Below, one piece after another: positions 26,134 to 34,660 of a stretch of 53,874 nt of DNA. Numbering within the stretch: the first letter of the stretch is position 1; each line of letters begins with the position of its first letter. Under the pieces are notes generated by a model, which was not told the origin of the DNA, did no database searches, and saw only the letters and a program-made list of their open reading frames with translations. The DNA lies in contig PKEY01000104.1 in the NCBI GenBank assembly GCA_002919265.1, positions 1 through 53,874 of the forward strand. Reading direction: 5' to 3'. The translations under genes were made by a program, and so were the position numbers. This DNA is from Hyphomicrobiaceae bacterium. GTDB lineage: Bacteria; Pseudomonadota; Alphaproteobacteria; Rhizobiales; Hyphomicrobiaceae.

Positions 26134-27162
26134 TCAGCGGTTCGTCAGCTTGAGCTCGATGCGGCGGTTTCGGCGCATGGACTCTTCGTCAGTCCCCTGC
26201 TCAAGCGGCTGGAATTCGCCATAACCGGCCGCGACGAGCCGGTTGGGGGGCACGCCACGAGAAATCAGATAACGTACCACCGAAATCGCGCGCGCTGTCG
26301 ACAGCTCCCAGTTGGAGGGGAACTGATAGCTGCTGATGGGCCGGCTATCGGTGTGCCCATCCACCTGCAAAGCCCAGTTGATTTCCGGCGGTATCGTGCG
26401 TTCGAGTTCGAGAATAGCCGTTGCAAGCTGGTCGATCGCAGCCAGACCTTCCGGCGTCAGCTCCGCCGAACCGGATGGGAAAAGCACCTCTGACTGGAAG
26501 ACGAACCGGTCGCCCACCACGCGGATGTCCTTGCGGTCCTTCAGGAGCTCGCGCAAGCGCCCAAAGAAGTCGGAGCGATAGCGCTGCAACTCTTGCACCT
26601 GACGCGCGAGTGCCGCGTTGAGGCGTTGTCCGAGGTCTTTGATGCGATCCTGCGCCTCTTGATCCTTCCGCTCCGACGCCTCCAGAGCTTCATTGAGCGC
26701 CGCAATTTGCCGCCGTAGCGCCAAGAGCTGCTGATTAAGGAGGTCGACCTTCGCCAGCGCCTCGTTCGAAATCTTAGTTTGCTCTTCGAGATCGGAGGTG
26801 AGGGCGCTGATCCGGGCCTGGCCGCCCTGGATCGCCTGGTCTTTCTCGGCAAGAAGCCCCGTCAATCGGGTGTTTTCTTCGCGCAGGCTCGCAAGCGTCG
26901 CTTGCAGTGTCGCCAGCTCGTCCTCAACAGATTTCGACTTGCCTTTTTCGAGAGAGAGCAAATTTGTCAGCTCGGCGATTTGCCGATTGAGGCGCCTCAG
27001 CGCCGCGTCCTTTCCGCTCGACTCCTGGGTCACGAAGTACTGCGCGAGCATGAAGATCGACAGCAGGAAGGTGAAAACCAGAAGCAGCGTGGAGAGGACG
27101 TCCACGTAACCTGGCCAGAACTCTCCATACTGACCGCTGTGGCGACTGCGCCCGCGCGGCAT
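26134..27162 (-). CDS. MotB/OmpA-like peptidoglycan-binding membrane protein
   Basis: The 342-residue product has one N-terminal membrane segment (about 22-43) preceded by GYVDVLST, whose Asp21 sits where MotB/ExbD/TolR carry their proton-binding aspartate. Residues about 50-190 form a long coiled coil (LNRQIAELTNLLS ..., LNQQLLALRRQIAALN). The C-terminal OmpA domain (about 215-342) has LFPSGSAELTPEG, VDGHTDSRPI and RNRRIELKLTN, which binds peptidoglycan. It begins three bases after the MotA/TolQ-like gene and surely forms a complex with it. No flagellar genes are near, so this is not the flagellar stator; the physiological load is unknown. Confidence 0.9.
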   Translation of the reverse strand: MPRGRSRHSGQYGEFWPGYVDVLSTLLLVFTFLLSIFMLAQYFVTQESSGKDAALRRLNRQIAELTNLLSLEKGKSKSVEDELATLQATLASLREENTRLTGLLAEKDQAIQGGQARISALTSDLEEQTKISNEALAKVDLLNQQLLALRRQIAALNEALEASERKDQEAQDRIKDLGQRLNAALARQVQELQRYRSDFFGRLRELLKDRKDIRVVGDRFVFQSEVLFPSGSAELTPEGLAAIDQLATAILELERTIPPEINWALQVDGHTDSRPISSYQFPSNWELSTARAISVVRYLISRGVPPNRLVAAGYGEFQPLEQGTDEESMRRNRRIELKLTNR

Positions 27163-27165
27163 GGC

Positions 27166-28194
27166 TTAAGCTCCGCGACGTTTGAAGCTGCTGGCAAGCT
27201 CCTGCAGCGTGTTGATGAGCTGGTTCTGCTGGGCAGCCTGGTCATCGACCCACTGACGAACGACCTGCTGTTCCGCGCGCATTTGCGCCACGAGCTCGTT
27301 TACGCCTTGGGCTAGTTCGCGCATGGCGTCGTTGCTGCTGCCCTCAGGCAAGCCAGTCTGCAAACGTTCCGTCAGCTCGGAGATGGACCGCTGGATCTCG
27401 AAGACAGCGGAGTAGAGCTGGCGCGTCATTTGCTCCGTGGAGCCCCCTCCTGGGGACAGCTCCGTGATGCCGGAGAGCCACTCTTCGAGCTCGTTATAGA
27501 AGCGGTTCTGGGCTTGGCTGGCCTGCAACTCGAGAAAGCCAAGCACGAGCGATCCGGCGAGGCCGAGTAGCGAGGAAGAAAAGGCGGTTCCCATGCCTTT
27601 CAGTGGAGCCGCCAGACCGGACTTCAGTTCCTCGAAAATCAGGGCGCTCTCGTTAGCTCTCGTGTCCAAGCTGCTGATGGTTACGCCAACGGACGTAATG
27701 GTTTCAAGCAAGCCCCAGAAGGTACCGAGCAGGCCGAGAAACACCAAAAGCCCGACCATGTACCGGCCCATGTCGCGTGCCTCATCGAGCCGCGAGGCGA
27801 TCGAATCCATGATCGACCGCATCGAAACCGTTGAGAGCGAGAGCGTGCCCGTGCGGTCTCGCAGCATGGTGGCCATCGGTGCCAGCAGCTTTGGCCGGTG
27901 TGAAATGGCCAGTCCCGGATCGGCAATGCGGAAGGCATTGACCCACCGAATTTCCGGGTACAGCCGAATGACCTGTCGGAATGAGTAGATAATGCCGACG
28001 AACAGAACAAAGACGATCAGGCCATTGAGAAAGGGGTTGTTGAGAAAGGCCGCGATCAACGTCGGCATGGCGATCGCGGCAATAAAGCCGACGATCGTCA
28101 GGAAAAAGATCATGTTGAGCAGGTAGCCGCCTGGCGAGCTCAACGTGCGATGAAGGGACCTCGCCGTGATTTCTGCTTGTCGCTTTCTGGCCAT
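27166..28194 (-). CDS. MotA/TolQ/ExbB-family proton channel protein
   Basis: A 342-residue inner-membrane protein. Two hydrophobic segments near the start (NMIFFLTIVGFIAAIAM and LNGLIVFVLFVGIIYSF), then a cytoplasmic stretch, then two more in the conserved MotA/TolQ core: LVFLGLLGTFWGLLETI near 145-162 and GMGTAFSSSLLGLAGSLVLG near 200-219. A helical cytoplasmic C-terminus follows. The three-base gap to the MotB-like gene indicates one operon. Together they should form a proton-driven unit spanning membrane and wall. Orthologue pairs occur next to suhB and rpmE in other Hyphomicrobiales, so the location is conserved. Confidence 0.9.
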   Translation of the reverse strand: MARKRQAEITARSLHRTLSSPGGYLLNMIFFLTIVGFIAAIAMPTLIAAFLNNPFLNGLIVFVLFVGIIYSFRQVIRLYPEIRWVNAFRIADPGLAISHRPKLLAPMATMLRDRTGTLSLSTVSMRSIMDSIASRLDEARDMGRYMVGLLVFLGLLGTFWGLLETITSVGVTISSLDTRANESALIFEELKSGLAAPLKGMGTAFSSSLLGLAGSLVLGFLELQASQAQNRFYNELEEWLSGITELSPGGGSTEQMTRQLYSAVFEIQRSISELTERLQTGLPEGSSNDAMRELAQGVNELVAQMRAEQQVVRQWVDDQAAQQNQLINTLQELASSFKRRGA

Positions 28195-28290
28195 CTATTC
28201 AAGCCTCATGACGGACGCGCAGGCGACCTTAGCGAAATCACGTGGCAGGCAAAACCGGCAATATCGTGCCTTGGGTGGTCGCGCCCGTAA

Positions 28291-29091
28291 TCAGCTGGCG
28301 CGTTGAGCCGCCCCCAGCACCGACACTAGCCCCTTCGAGATGGCCGGGTTGCCGGCCAGGACGTCGCCGGTTTCCAGGACTTTGCTGCCACCCTCGGTAT
28401 CCGTGACGATACCGCCGGCCTCGCGCACCATCAGAATGCCTGCCGCCAGATCCCACGCCTGCAGATTATGCTCCCAGTACCCATCGAAACGACCAGCCGC
28501 GACCCAGGCAAGGTCCAGCGCGGCAGAGCCCGTACGCCGGATGCCTGCAACCTCGCGCATGACGGCCTCGACCTCCCGCAGGAACCGGGCGTGGCCAACC
28601 CGTCCGCGATGCGGAATGCCTGTGGCCACCACCGCGTCCCCCAGCGACTGACGAGCCGCCACCCGGATGCGCCGGTCGTTCAGGAAAGCCCCCTTGCCCT
28701 TCTCGGCCGTATACATCTCATCCGAGATGGGATTGTAGATCAATCCCGCCACAATCTGGCCTTCCCGTTCAAGCGCGATCGAGATGGCGAACAGCGGGAT
28801 GCTGTGCAGGAAGTTGGTAGTGCCGTCGAGCGGATCGACGATCCAGCGATGTGTCTTGTCGGCACCGGGAATTTCGCCGCGCTCTTCCATCAGGAAGCCG
28901 TAGCCAGGGCGGGCACGGGACAGCTCCTGGAACAGGATTTCTTCTGCCCGGTGGTCGGCAGCGGAGACGAAGTTTGCGGGCCCCTTCACCGACACCTGTA
29001 GCTCTGCAACCTCCCCGAAGTCGCGCGCGAGGCTGCGCGCAGCTTTGCGGGCTGCGGAAATCATGACGTTCATAAGGGCGGAAGCAGGCAT
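28291..29091 (-). CDS. suhB: inositol monophosphatase family protein
   Basis: A 266-residue Mg-dependent phosphatase-fold protein. Metal ligands are visible as Glu70 (EERGE), Asp86 and Asp89 in WIVDPLDGTTNFLH and the later WDLAAGILMVREAGG segment. Substrates in bacteria include inositol-1-phosphate and related sugar phosphates; SuhB also binds RNA polymerase/NusA in enterobacteria. The start at 29091 (MPASALMNVMISAARKAA) matches the N-terminus usual in Hyphomicrobiales. It lies between the Sel1-repeat gene and the MotA-like gene on the same strand, about 100-160 bases from each. Confidence 0.92.
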   Translation of the reverse strand: MPASALMNVMISAARKAARSLARDFGEVAELQVSVKGPANFVSAADHRAEEILFQELSRARPGYGFLMEERGEIPGADKTHRWIVDPLDGTTNFLHSIPLFAISIALEREGQIVAGLIYNPISDEMYTAEKGKGAFLNDRRIRVAARQSLGDAVVATGIPHRGRVGHARFLREVEAVMREVAGIRRTGSAALDLAWVAAGRFDGYWEHNLQAWDLAAGILMVREAGGIVTDTEGGSKVLETGDVLAGNPAISKGLVSVLGAAQRAS

Positions 29092-29250
29092 GAGACCGGC
29101 GGCTCTCAGAATGGAAGTTAATGTCTTGTCTTGACTGCACAGGCGGGCTCGGAACTATGCGAGCTCCAAGCGTGGGCGTTTCGACTAGCCGTTCCTGCAC
29201 TTAAAGACAAGGTGACGCCGCGGCGCCCCGCTCGTTTTTGCGCGTCAGAG

Positions 29251-30360
29251 CTATTGGGTCAGAATTCCCATCGCCGCGCGTTCGCGCCAGTCCTGCGCAG
29301 CCTGCTCGGCGACCAGGCGATCCTTCTCCGGCAGCTGGGCCACCATTTCGTCGAGCACCTTGTCTTCGAGGCCAGCGTCCCGGGCCAAAATGCGCCACTT
29401 GGCCGCTTCGACGAGGTTTTGCTGTCCTCGACTGTTGTCCGCGAGCACGTGTGCGAGGCGGTTCTGCGCGCCAGGGAAGCCTTTCTCGGCGGCGGACCGA
29501 AGGTAGTCGACGGCTTTCGGCACATCGGCGTTGAGGCCGAATCCACGCAGGAGCATTACGGCGTAGTCGTATTCTGCGTCGACCAGCCCTTGCTCCGCGG
29601 CTTTTCGCATCCAAAGGGCGGCCTGATAGGCATCAGCCTCGACACCGTGACCGGTCTGGTACAGGACGGCGAGATCGTACTGCGCTGCCACGACGCCCTT
29701 TTCGGCAGCGTATTTGATGTGCAACGCAGCTCGATACGGGTTCTCCGGCTTGCCATCGCCGCTCAGGAACAGCAGGCCGAGGTTGTAATTGGCGTAAGGG
29801 TGCCCCTTGGCGGCGGCGATCTCGAACATGCGGCCCGCAGCTTCTCGGTCTTTCTCGACTCCGCGGCCTTCGGCGAACATTAGGCCGAGCGCGAATGCAG
29901 CTTCAATATCACCCAGCTCGGCGCCACGGGCGAACCACTGGGCGGCAACAGCCTCATTCTTGGGAACACCGAGGCCCTCCGCGTAAATGCGCCCGATGAG
30001 CGTGTGCGCCTGCGGGTCATTCTTCTTTGCCGCCTCCTCAGCGAGTTTGAGCGCGGTCAGGTACTGCCCCTGCTCGAAGGCAATGTAGGCGGCATCCTCG
30101 CCAGTGGCCGGGACAAGATACTTTGAGAGCGGATTATTATCAGCCTGTCCCGGCGCGAGCTTGCTCACCGGGTCGGTGCTTTGCTTGTTCTCGAGCGCCT
30201 TCGGCCCCTTGGGCTCCGGCTTTGCCATGGGCCGGGACTTCGCTCGGGCTTTCTGCTGCGGCTGAGTCTCCGTCGACCAGGAACTCGTCTGGGCGAGGAT
30301 TGGCGCAGAGCTGGCGAAGAGCGCCATGCATCCCATCAGGAGAGCTGCTCGCACGCGCAT
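29251..30360 (-). CDS. exported Sel1-like repeat protein
   Basis: The 369-residue product has a signal peptide (MRVRAALLMGCMALFASSAPILA, cleavage near AQ), a Lys/Pro-rich spacer (about 25-70) and five or more Sel1-like repeats from about 95 to 330, e.g. YIAFEQGQYLTALKLAEEAA, AQWFARGAELGDIEAAFALG and HIKYAAEKGVVAAQYDLAVL. Sel1 repeats are helical protein-binding solenoids, here in the periplasm. ATG 30360 was chosen for its signal peptide. Its start lies five bases from the stop of the ThiE-like gene, so they form an operon. Function unknown. Confidence 0.88.
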   Translation of the reverse strand: MRVRAALLMGCMALFASSAPILAQTSSWSTETQPQQKARAKSRPMAKPEPKGPKALENKQSTDPVSKLAPGQADNNPLSKYLVPATGEDAAYIAFEQGQYLTALKLAEEAAKKNDPQAHTLIGRIYAEGLGVPKNEAVAAQWFARGAELGDIEAAFALGLMFAEGRGVEKDREAAGRMFEIAAAKGHPYANYNLGLLFLSGDGKPENPYRAALHIKYAAEKGVVAAQYDLAVLYQTGHGVEADAYQAALWMRKAAEQGLVDAEYDYAVMLLRGFGLNADVPKAVDYLRSAAEKGFPGAQNRLAHVLADNSRGQQNLVEAAKWRILARDAGLEDKVLDEMVAQLPEKDRLVAEQAAQDWRERAAMGILTQ

Positions 30361-30364
30361 CGTC

Positions 30365-30994
30365 TTACTCTGCAGGTGTCTTCGTAAGACGTTCGGACAG
30401 CGATTTGACTTCGTCGGCGATATTTGCTGGCGAAATGCCGGAGGCAATCCTGAACTCCACGAAATCGGCGCCGGACCTCGCCAGCGTCACCGCTTCGTCT
30501 ACCGTCGAGCTACCCAAAGCGACGCAAGGCACCTCGAAGAGCTCCGCCCACCAGGCAATCAGCTCAAGCTGTTTTTCGCGGGCCTCTTCAGCGGAAGACA
30601 GCCTTCCGAACGCGATGTAGTCGGCGCCTGCCTCCCCAAGCACCATGGCATCATGACGAGAGCTGACCTGTACGCCGACAATCCGGCCACCGCCAAGCGT
30701 CTTGCGCGCTGCCTGGTAGCGGTCATTCAGATCCTTTCCGTCAGGCAGGTGAATGCCATCGGCTTTAAGCTGGCGGGCGAGATCCGGCTCGTCAAGGAGG
30801 AGAGCGGCGGCCCCTTTGCTTTGGGCGAGCTCCACAAGCTGTCGCGTTGTTGCCTGGTCAAAAGACTGCCCTGCGGGAGGCACCAGCAACACGGAAGGAA
30901 TAAAAACTGCCGCAAGCGCAGCCGCCAGGCGGTCGAACGCTGACTCGCCAGTCTCAAGGGTCAGGAAGATTTGGGGCTTGTCTTCCCGTGCCAT
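30365..30994 (-). CDS. ThiE/TenI-like barrel protein, probably not a thiamine phosphate synthase
   Basis: The 209-residue protein has the ThiE-fold outline: LLLDEPDLARQLKADGIHLPDG near 65-85 and VGVQVSSRHDAMVLGEAGADYIAFG near 105-130. However, the active enzyme's phosphate loop (GPxFPTxSK) is here GRLSSAEEAREK, and the second glycine-rich loop is VALGSST, so key substrate contacts are missing. It may bind another ligand, like the thiazole tautomerase TenI. It sits between fbaB and a Sel1-repeat gene, an order typical of Hyphomicrobiales. No thi gene is nearby. Confidence 0.75.
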   Translation of the reverse strand: MAREDKPQIFLTLETGESAFDRLAAALAAVFIPSVLLVPPAGQSFDQATTRQLVELAQSKGAAALLLDEPDLARQLKADGIHLPDGKDLNDRYQAARKTLGGGRIVGVQVSSRHDAMVLGEAGADYIAFGRLSSAEEAREKQLELIAWWAELFEVPCVALGSSTVDEAVTLARSGADFVEFRIASGISPANIADEVKSLSERLTKTPAE

Positions 30995-31150
30995 TAGCCG
31001 GCTGCTCCCAGAAACCTTTGCATCACGCCAGCCCTATCCCCGCCGAATCCGGCCAAACGGTGACGTTGAATACGAGCTGTGCTTTTGAAGCAAGCAAAGT
31101 GCCGAGCAATTAAATACACGATCCCAATTAACGCGGGGGATATAAGAGAA

Positions 31151-31176
31151 GAGCCCGGCGCGGCTTGGCCGGGCTC
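31151..31176 (-). terminator. intrinsic terminator of fbaB
   Basis: A perfect nine-base stem (GAGCCCGGC with GCCGGGCTC, loop of eight) followed on the minus strand by TTCTCTTATA, 27 bases after the fbaB stop. Confidence 0.65.
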
Positions 31177-31202
31177 GTTTGTCAGTCGGCGTAATATCTG
31201 AA

Positions 31203-32246
31203 TTACGCCGCCGCTTTCTCCAGCGAAGGCTCCCAGCGGCCGAGCGAGGCAAGGCCGTTCATCTTTGCGCGATGGGCGAAGGCGCGCTGGGCAGCGGCGA
31301 CGTTCTCCGACTTGCCTCCCCAGGCCTTGAGCGCGGCGGCCTGCAGCGCGCGGCCATAGGAGAAGGTGAGCTTCCAGGGCAGGTTACCCATGGCGTTCAT
31401 GAGCGACAGGTGCTCCGTCGCCTGCTCGTCGGTTTGGCCGCCGGACAGGAAGGCAATGCCGGGTACCGCGGCCGGAACAGTGGCTTTCAGGCACTGCACC
31501 GTACGCTCAGCCACCTCCTGCGGGCTCGCCTGTTTCGGGCACTTCTGGCCGGCGATGACCATGTTCGGCTTCAGCACCATGCCCTCGAGCCGAACGCGGG
31601 CGTCATAAAGCTCCTCGAACACCGCCCGCAGCGTCCACTCGGTGACCTCGTAGCAGCGATCAATGTCGTGGGTGGAATGCTCACCGTCCATAAGCACTTC
31701 CGGCTCGACGATCGGGACGATGTTCGCCTCCTGGCAGAGGGCCGCATATCGGGCAAGCGCATGAGCGTTAGCCTTTACGCAGTTCCAGGTCGGGCAACCG
31801 TCCGCGATCGTGATGACGGCGCGCCACTTCGCGAAGCGGGCGCCGAGCTCGTAGTACTCGGCAAGCCGCTCGCGCAGGCCATCAAGACCTTCCGTCACCT
31901 TTTCGATCTTGGAGGTCGGCCCGGCGAGAGCCTTCGCACCCTTGTCGACCTTGATGCCAGGGATGGACCCGGCGGTTTTGATAAGGTCGACCAGCGGCGT
32001 CCCATCCTTGGCCTTCTGGCGAATGGTTTCGTCGTAGAGGATCACGGCGGAGATGTAGTTCCGCATCGCGTCCGTGCTGCGGAACAACATTTCCCGGTAA
32101 TTGCGACGGTTCTCCTCGGTGTTCTCGATCCCAATCGAGTCGAACCGTTTCTTGATGGTTCCGGTGCTTTCATCAGCAGCCAGGATGCCCTTTCCCGGGG
32201 CAACCATGGCTTGAGCGATATCCTCAAGTCTTTCAGTCATTGGCAC
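31203..32246 (-). CDS. fbaB: class I fructose-bisphosphate aldolase
   Basis: Cleaves fructose-1,6-bisphosphate to triose phosphates through a Schiff base. The 347-residue product has the eukaryote-like class I motifs: AADESTGTIKKRF near 23-35, VLIDGEHSTHD-type VEPEVLMDGEHST near 185-197, the Schiff-base lysine at about 226 in GMVLKPNMV, and LSGGQTDEQATEHLS near 268-282. ATG 32246 follows AGGAG by eight bases. gap lies 195 bases upstream in the same direction. In many relatives pgk stands between gap and fba; it is missing here. Confidence 0.95.
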   Translation of the reverse strand: MPMTERLEDIAQAMVAPGKGILAADESTGTIKKRFDSIGIENTEENRRNYREMLFRSTDAMRNYISAVILYDETIRQKAKDGTPLVDLIKTAGSIPGIKVDKGAKALAGPTSKIEKVTEGLDGLRERLAEYYELGARFAKWRAVITIADGCPTWNCVKANAHALARYAALCQEANIVPIVEPEVLMDGEHSTHDIDRCYEVTEWTLRAVFEELYDARVRLEGMVLKPNMVIAGQKCPKQASPQEVAERTVQCLKATVPAAVPGIAFLSGGQTDEQATEHLSLMNAMGNLPWKLTFSYGRALQAAALKAWGGKSENVAAAQRAFAHRAKMNGLASLGRWEPSLEKAAA

Positions 32247-32441
32247 GTCTCCTAGGGAGTGTCCTTACCCAAACTCTCGCTTCGAAAAATTGACGTGTTT
32301 CAAGATAGGCAATGGCGCGCCCGCCAGCCAAACGGACGCGCCTGAGCACCTCGGTGATATCAGCCGGAACATTGGCGAGGGCAGATGGCAGTTGCTGAAA
32401 ACTGCTCATGGGACCCTCGCCGACCGCTCACGGCCTCGACC

Positions 32442-33452
32442 TCAGAGCAACTTGCCCATGGCCACGGCCGTATCGATCATACGGTTTGAGAAGCCCCATT
32501 CATTATCGTACCACGACATCACACGGACGAGACCGCCGTCGACGATCTGAGTCTGTGTGGCGTCGAAGGTCGATGAAGCCGGCGAATGCAGGAAGTCGAT
32601 CGAGACGAGTTCCTTGTGGTTGACCGCCAGAATGCCCTTGAGCTCGTTGGCGGCGGCCCTTTCCATCGCCTTGTTGATCTCGTCGACGGTCGTCTCGCGT
32701 TCCGGGATGAACTTCAGGTCAACAACCGACACGTTAGGCGTCGGTACGCGTATAGCAGTCCCGTCGAGCTTGCCCTTGAGCTCAGGCAGCACCAGACCGA
32801 CTGCAGCAGCGGCGCCGGTTGAAGTCGGGATCATGGACATAGCCGCGGCACGGGCGCGACGACGATCCTTGTGGACCTGATCGAGGATCCGCTGGTCGTT
32901 CGTGTAGGCGTGGATCGTGGTCATGTAACCCGACTTGATCCCGCACAGCTCGTGCAGAACCTTGGCCACGGGCGCCAGGCAGTTGGTCGTGCAGGAAGCG
33001 TTGGATACAACCTTGTGATCCGCCGTCAGCTTGTCGTGGTTGACGCCATAGACGACGGTCAAGTCTGCACCCTTGGATGGGGCCGAGACGAGGACCCGCT
33101 TGGCTCCGGCGTCCAGGTGCACCTTGGCCTTCTCCTTGTCTGTGAAGACGCCGGTGCACTCCATGACGATATCGACGCCGAGCTCCTTCCAAGGAAGCTG
33201 TGAGGGGTCTTTGATCGCGAGCACCCGGATCGGCTTGCCGAAGCCGATGTCCATGTGATCGCCCTCGACCTTGACCTCTCCGGGGTAGGTCCCGTGGACG
33301 CTGTCGTACTTGAAGAGGTGGGCGTTATCTTCGGGGGAGCTGAGGTCGTTGATTGCGACCACCTCAACCTCGGAACGTTTGTTCTCGGCTATTGCGCGGA
33401 GCACGTTCCGGCCAATGCGCCCGAACCCTGAAATCGCGATCTTTATTGCCAT
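32442..33452 (-). CDS. gap: glyceraldehyde-3-phosphate dehydrogenase
   Basis: Oxidises glyceraldehyde-3-phosphate to 1,3-bisphosphoglycerate. The 336-residue product begins [19 protein letters not shown] with the NAD-binding glycine loop, has the catalytic Cys154 in [12 protein letters not shown], the histidine in [11 protein letters not shown], and [13 protein letters not shown] near the C-terminus. ATG 33452 follows AGGAGAGGAA. The tkt gene that usually precedes gap next to the zapA region is absent: zauP-zapA starts 257 bases away on the other strand. Confidence 0.97.
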   Translation of the reverse strand: MAIKIAISGFGRIGRNVLRAIAENKRSEVEVVAINDLSSPEDNAHLFKYDSVHGTYPGEVKVEGDHMDIGFGKPIRVLAIKDPSQLPWKELGVDIVMECTGVFTDKEKAKVHLDAGAKRVLVSAPSKGADLTVVYGVNHDKLTADHKVVSNASCTTNCLAPVAKVLHELCGIKSGYMTTIHAYTNDQRILDQVHKDRRRARAAAMSMIPTSTGAAAAVGLVLPELKGKLDGTAIRVPTPNVSVVDLKFIPERETTVDEINKAMERAAANELKGILAVNHKELVSIDFLHSPASSTFDATQTQIVDGGLVRVMSWYDNEWGFSNRMIDTAVAMGKLL

Positions 33453-33623
33453 AATTCCTCTCCTGGCGAGCGTTTGGCGACCGGCCGTCAGCCGCGGCCC
33501 TCGTCGTTTGAAATTCAAATGAACGTGGCGATTAGATGTTCCCCTCGTACCACGGAGTCAATGCGGCGTGCGACTTCGGTGCAGCACTCATGGTTGACAA
33601 TGAATGGTTCGACGTCCGACGAG

Positions 33624-33652
33624 TTGACTGAGCAGTTTGAGGCGCCTTAACT
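33624..33652 (+). promoter_or_regulatory. candidate promoter for zauP-zapA
   Basis: TTGACT at 33624-33629 and TTAACT at 33647-33652 are separated by 17 bases, facing the zauP-zapA operon 57 bases downstream. Fit is fair, not strong. Confidence 0.35.
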
Positions 33653-33708
33653 TCACCCGGCGATGCGTAAGCCAGGGGGGCTCTGCGTCGCACGCCAGGA
33701 TCAGCCGA

Positions 33709-33981
33709 ATGACGCAGAGGGATCGGCAAAAAAAGGGACGAACGGCTGCGCCACGAACCGGCAGCCGGGTTGCGAAGAAAACGCCACCGCAAGCTTCGCT
33801 ATCAGGCGAAGCGCCGCTCGACGCTATTTCTCAACTCGAGCGAGAGCGAAACGAACTTCGTGCCCAACTTGCCGCAGCCGTGGCCCGGATCCAGCAACTC
33901 GAGAGCCAGCGCGTCGAAGTTCTGAATCGCATTGATTGGGTGATTGATTCCATCCATAACATCCTCGAGCGACGAAACTGA
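33709..33981 (+). CDS. zauP: ZauP-like coiled-coil protein encoded ahead of ZapA
   Basis: A 90-residue protein with a basic, disordered N-terminus (MTQRDRQKKGRTAAPRTG) and a C-terminal coiled coil, AISQLERERNELRAQLAA and ARIQQLESQRVEVLNRI (about 40-85). In Caulobacter a coiled-coil protein, ZauP, is encoded just upstream of ZapA and both are required to focus the Z-ring. The position here, 40 bases before zapA, and the coiled coil support the same role; sequence identity to ZauP cannot be judged. ATG 33709 follows CAGGA; an earlier frame start at 33637 is unlikely. Confidence 0.7.
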   Translation: MTQRDRQKKGRTAAPRTGSRVAKKTPPQASLSGEAPLDAISQLERERNELRAQLAAAVARIQQLESQRVEVLNRIDWVIDSIHNILERRN

Positions 33982-34021
33982 TTCGCGCGGGGCGGCAGCC
34001 GCATGGCTGCTGAAGAGGCCG

Positions 34022-34291
34022 ATGGGGCAGGTCTCAGTGACGCTGAACGGGCGTACCTACCGCCTACGTTGTGAAGACGGGGAAGAACAGCGTCTGTTCG
34101 CTCTTGCGGAACATGTCCGAGAGAAGGTCGACCAGCTCGTCAGAGATTTCGGTCAGATCGGTGATGATCGCCTTCTTCTGATGGCATCGTTGCTTGTGGC
34201 AGACGAGCTGTTCGAAGCGCGCGAGCGCTTGGCTGCATTGGAATCGAGAACATCGTCGTTGTCAGATCAACGAATGCAGCACGTCGGCTGA
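34022..34291 (+). CDS. zapA: cell division protein ZapA
   Basis: ZapA bundles FtsZ filaments at the Z-ring. The 89-residue protein starts MGQVSVTLNGRTYRLRCEDGEE, the typical beta hairpin, followed by the helix EEQRLFALAEHVREKVDQL and the coiled-coil MASLLVADELFEARERLAAL. ATG 34022 follows GAAGAGG. It is in an operon with zauP and is followed by the 6S RNA gene, the zapA-ssrS-fau order conserved across proteobacteria. Confidence 0.93.
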   Translation: MGQVSVTLNGRTYRLRCEDGEEQRLFALAEHVREKVDQLVRDFGQIGDDRLLLMASLLVADELFEARERLAALESRTSSLSDQRMQHVG

Positions 34292-34407
34292 CGATTGGGC
34301 TGCTGACGTCCCCCGTTCGAGCCAGATTTTCCGGAACGCGGGGCTTGGCCTCGAGTTGCCACGCGACCCTGGCTTTCCATTTCTGACGTCATGACGCAGG
34401 TCAGAGG

Positions 34408-34436
34408 TTGGAATTTTTCGGCCCAATCAATAGATT
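34408..34436 (+). promoter_or_regulatory. promoter of the 6S RNA gene
   Basis: TTGGAA (34408-34413), 17 bases, TAGATT (34431-34436). The predicted start falls about seven bases later, at 34442-34444, exactly at the 5' base of the 6S closing stem. Confidence 0.6.
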
Positions 34437-34441
34437 CGTTC

Positions 34442-34607
34442 GCGCTGCGGGGTTCGTTAGGAGCGCATATTTCCCCGGGGCCGATAAGTACCGCTTGGGA
34501 GCTGTCCCTGTCCTTGACCGTGGTCTTGGACATATGGCGCCCACCTACTTTGTAGGGACCTAGCGGGATCTTCCGCTCCGACGGCCTTCGCGGCGCTTAA
34601 CTTTTTG
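34442..34607 (+). ncRNA. ssrS: 6S RNA
   Basis: Regulates sigma-70 RNA polymerase by mimicking an open promoter. The roughly 158-base transcript folds as nested helices: a closing stem GCGCTGCG / CGCGGCGC (34442-34449 with 34589-34596), GGAGCG/CGCTCC (34460-34465 with 34574-34579), CCGCT/AGCGG (34491-34495 with 34562-34566), GTCCCT/AGGGAC (34504-34509 with 34554-34559) and an apical hairpin at 34510-34531. The unpaired stretch 34466-34490 against a short opposite strand is the characteristic open bubble. CTTTTT at 34601-34606 follows as terminator. Location between zapA and fau is the universal one for this gene. Confidence 0.85.
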
Positions 34608-34660
34608 GGCCTTGCCGTGCCTTGATTGGCGCGGCTGGTGCTGAAGGGCTCGGATTGCAG

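Noticed and set aside
26134-28194. Zorya-like defence system (ZorA/ZorB are MotA/MotB-like)
   Set aside because: No ZorC, ZorD or ZorE genes are near; flanks are housekeeping genes and the pair is at a conserved chromosomal location.
31179-32255. 358-codon antisense frame across fbaB
   Set aside because: Shadow of a strongly conserved gene; no binding site, improbable composition.
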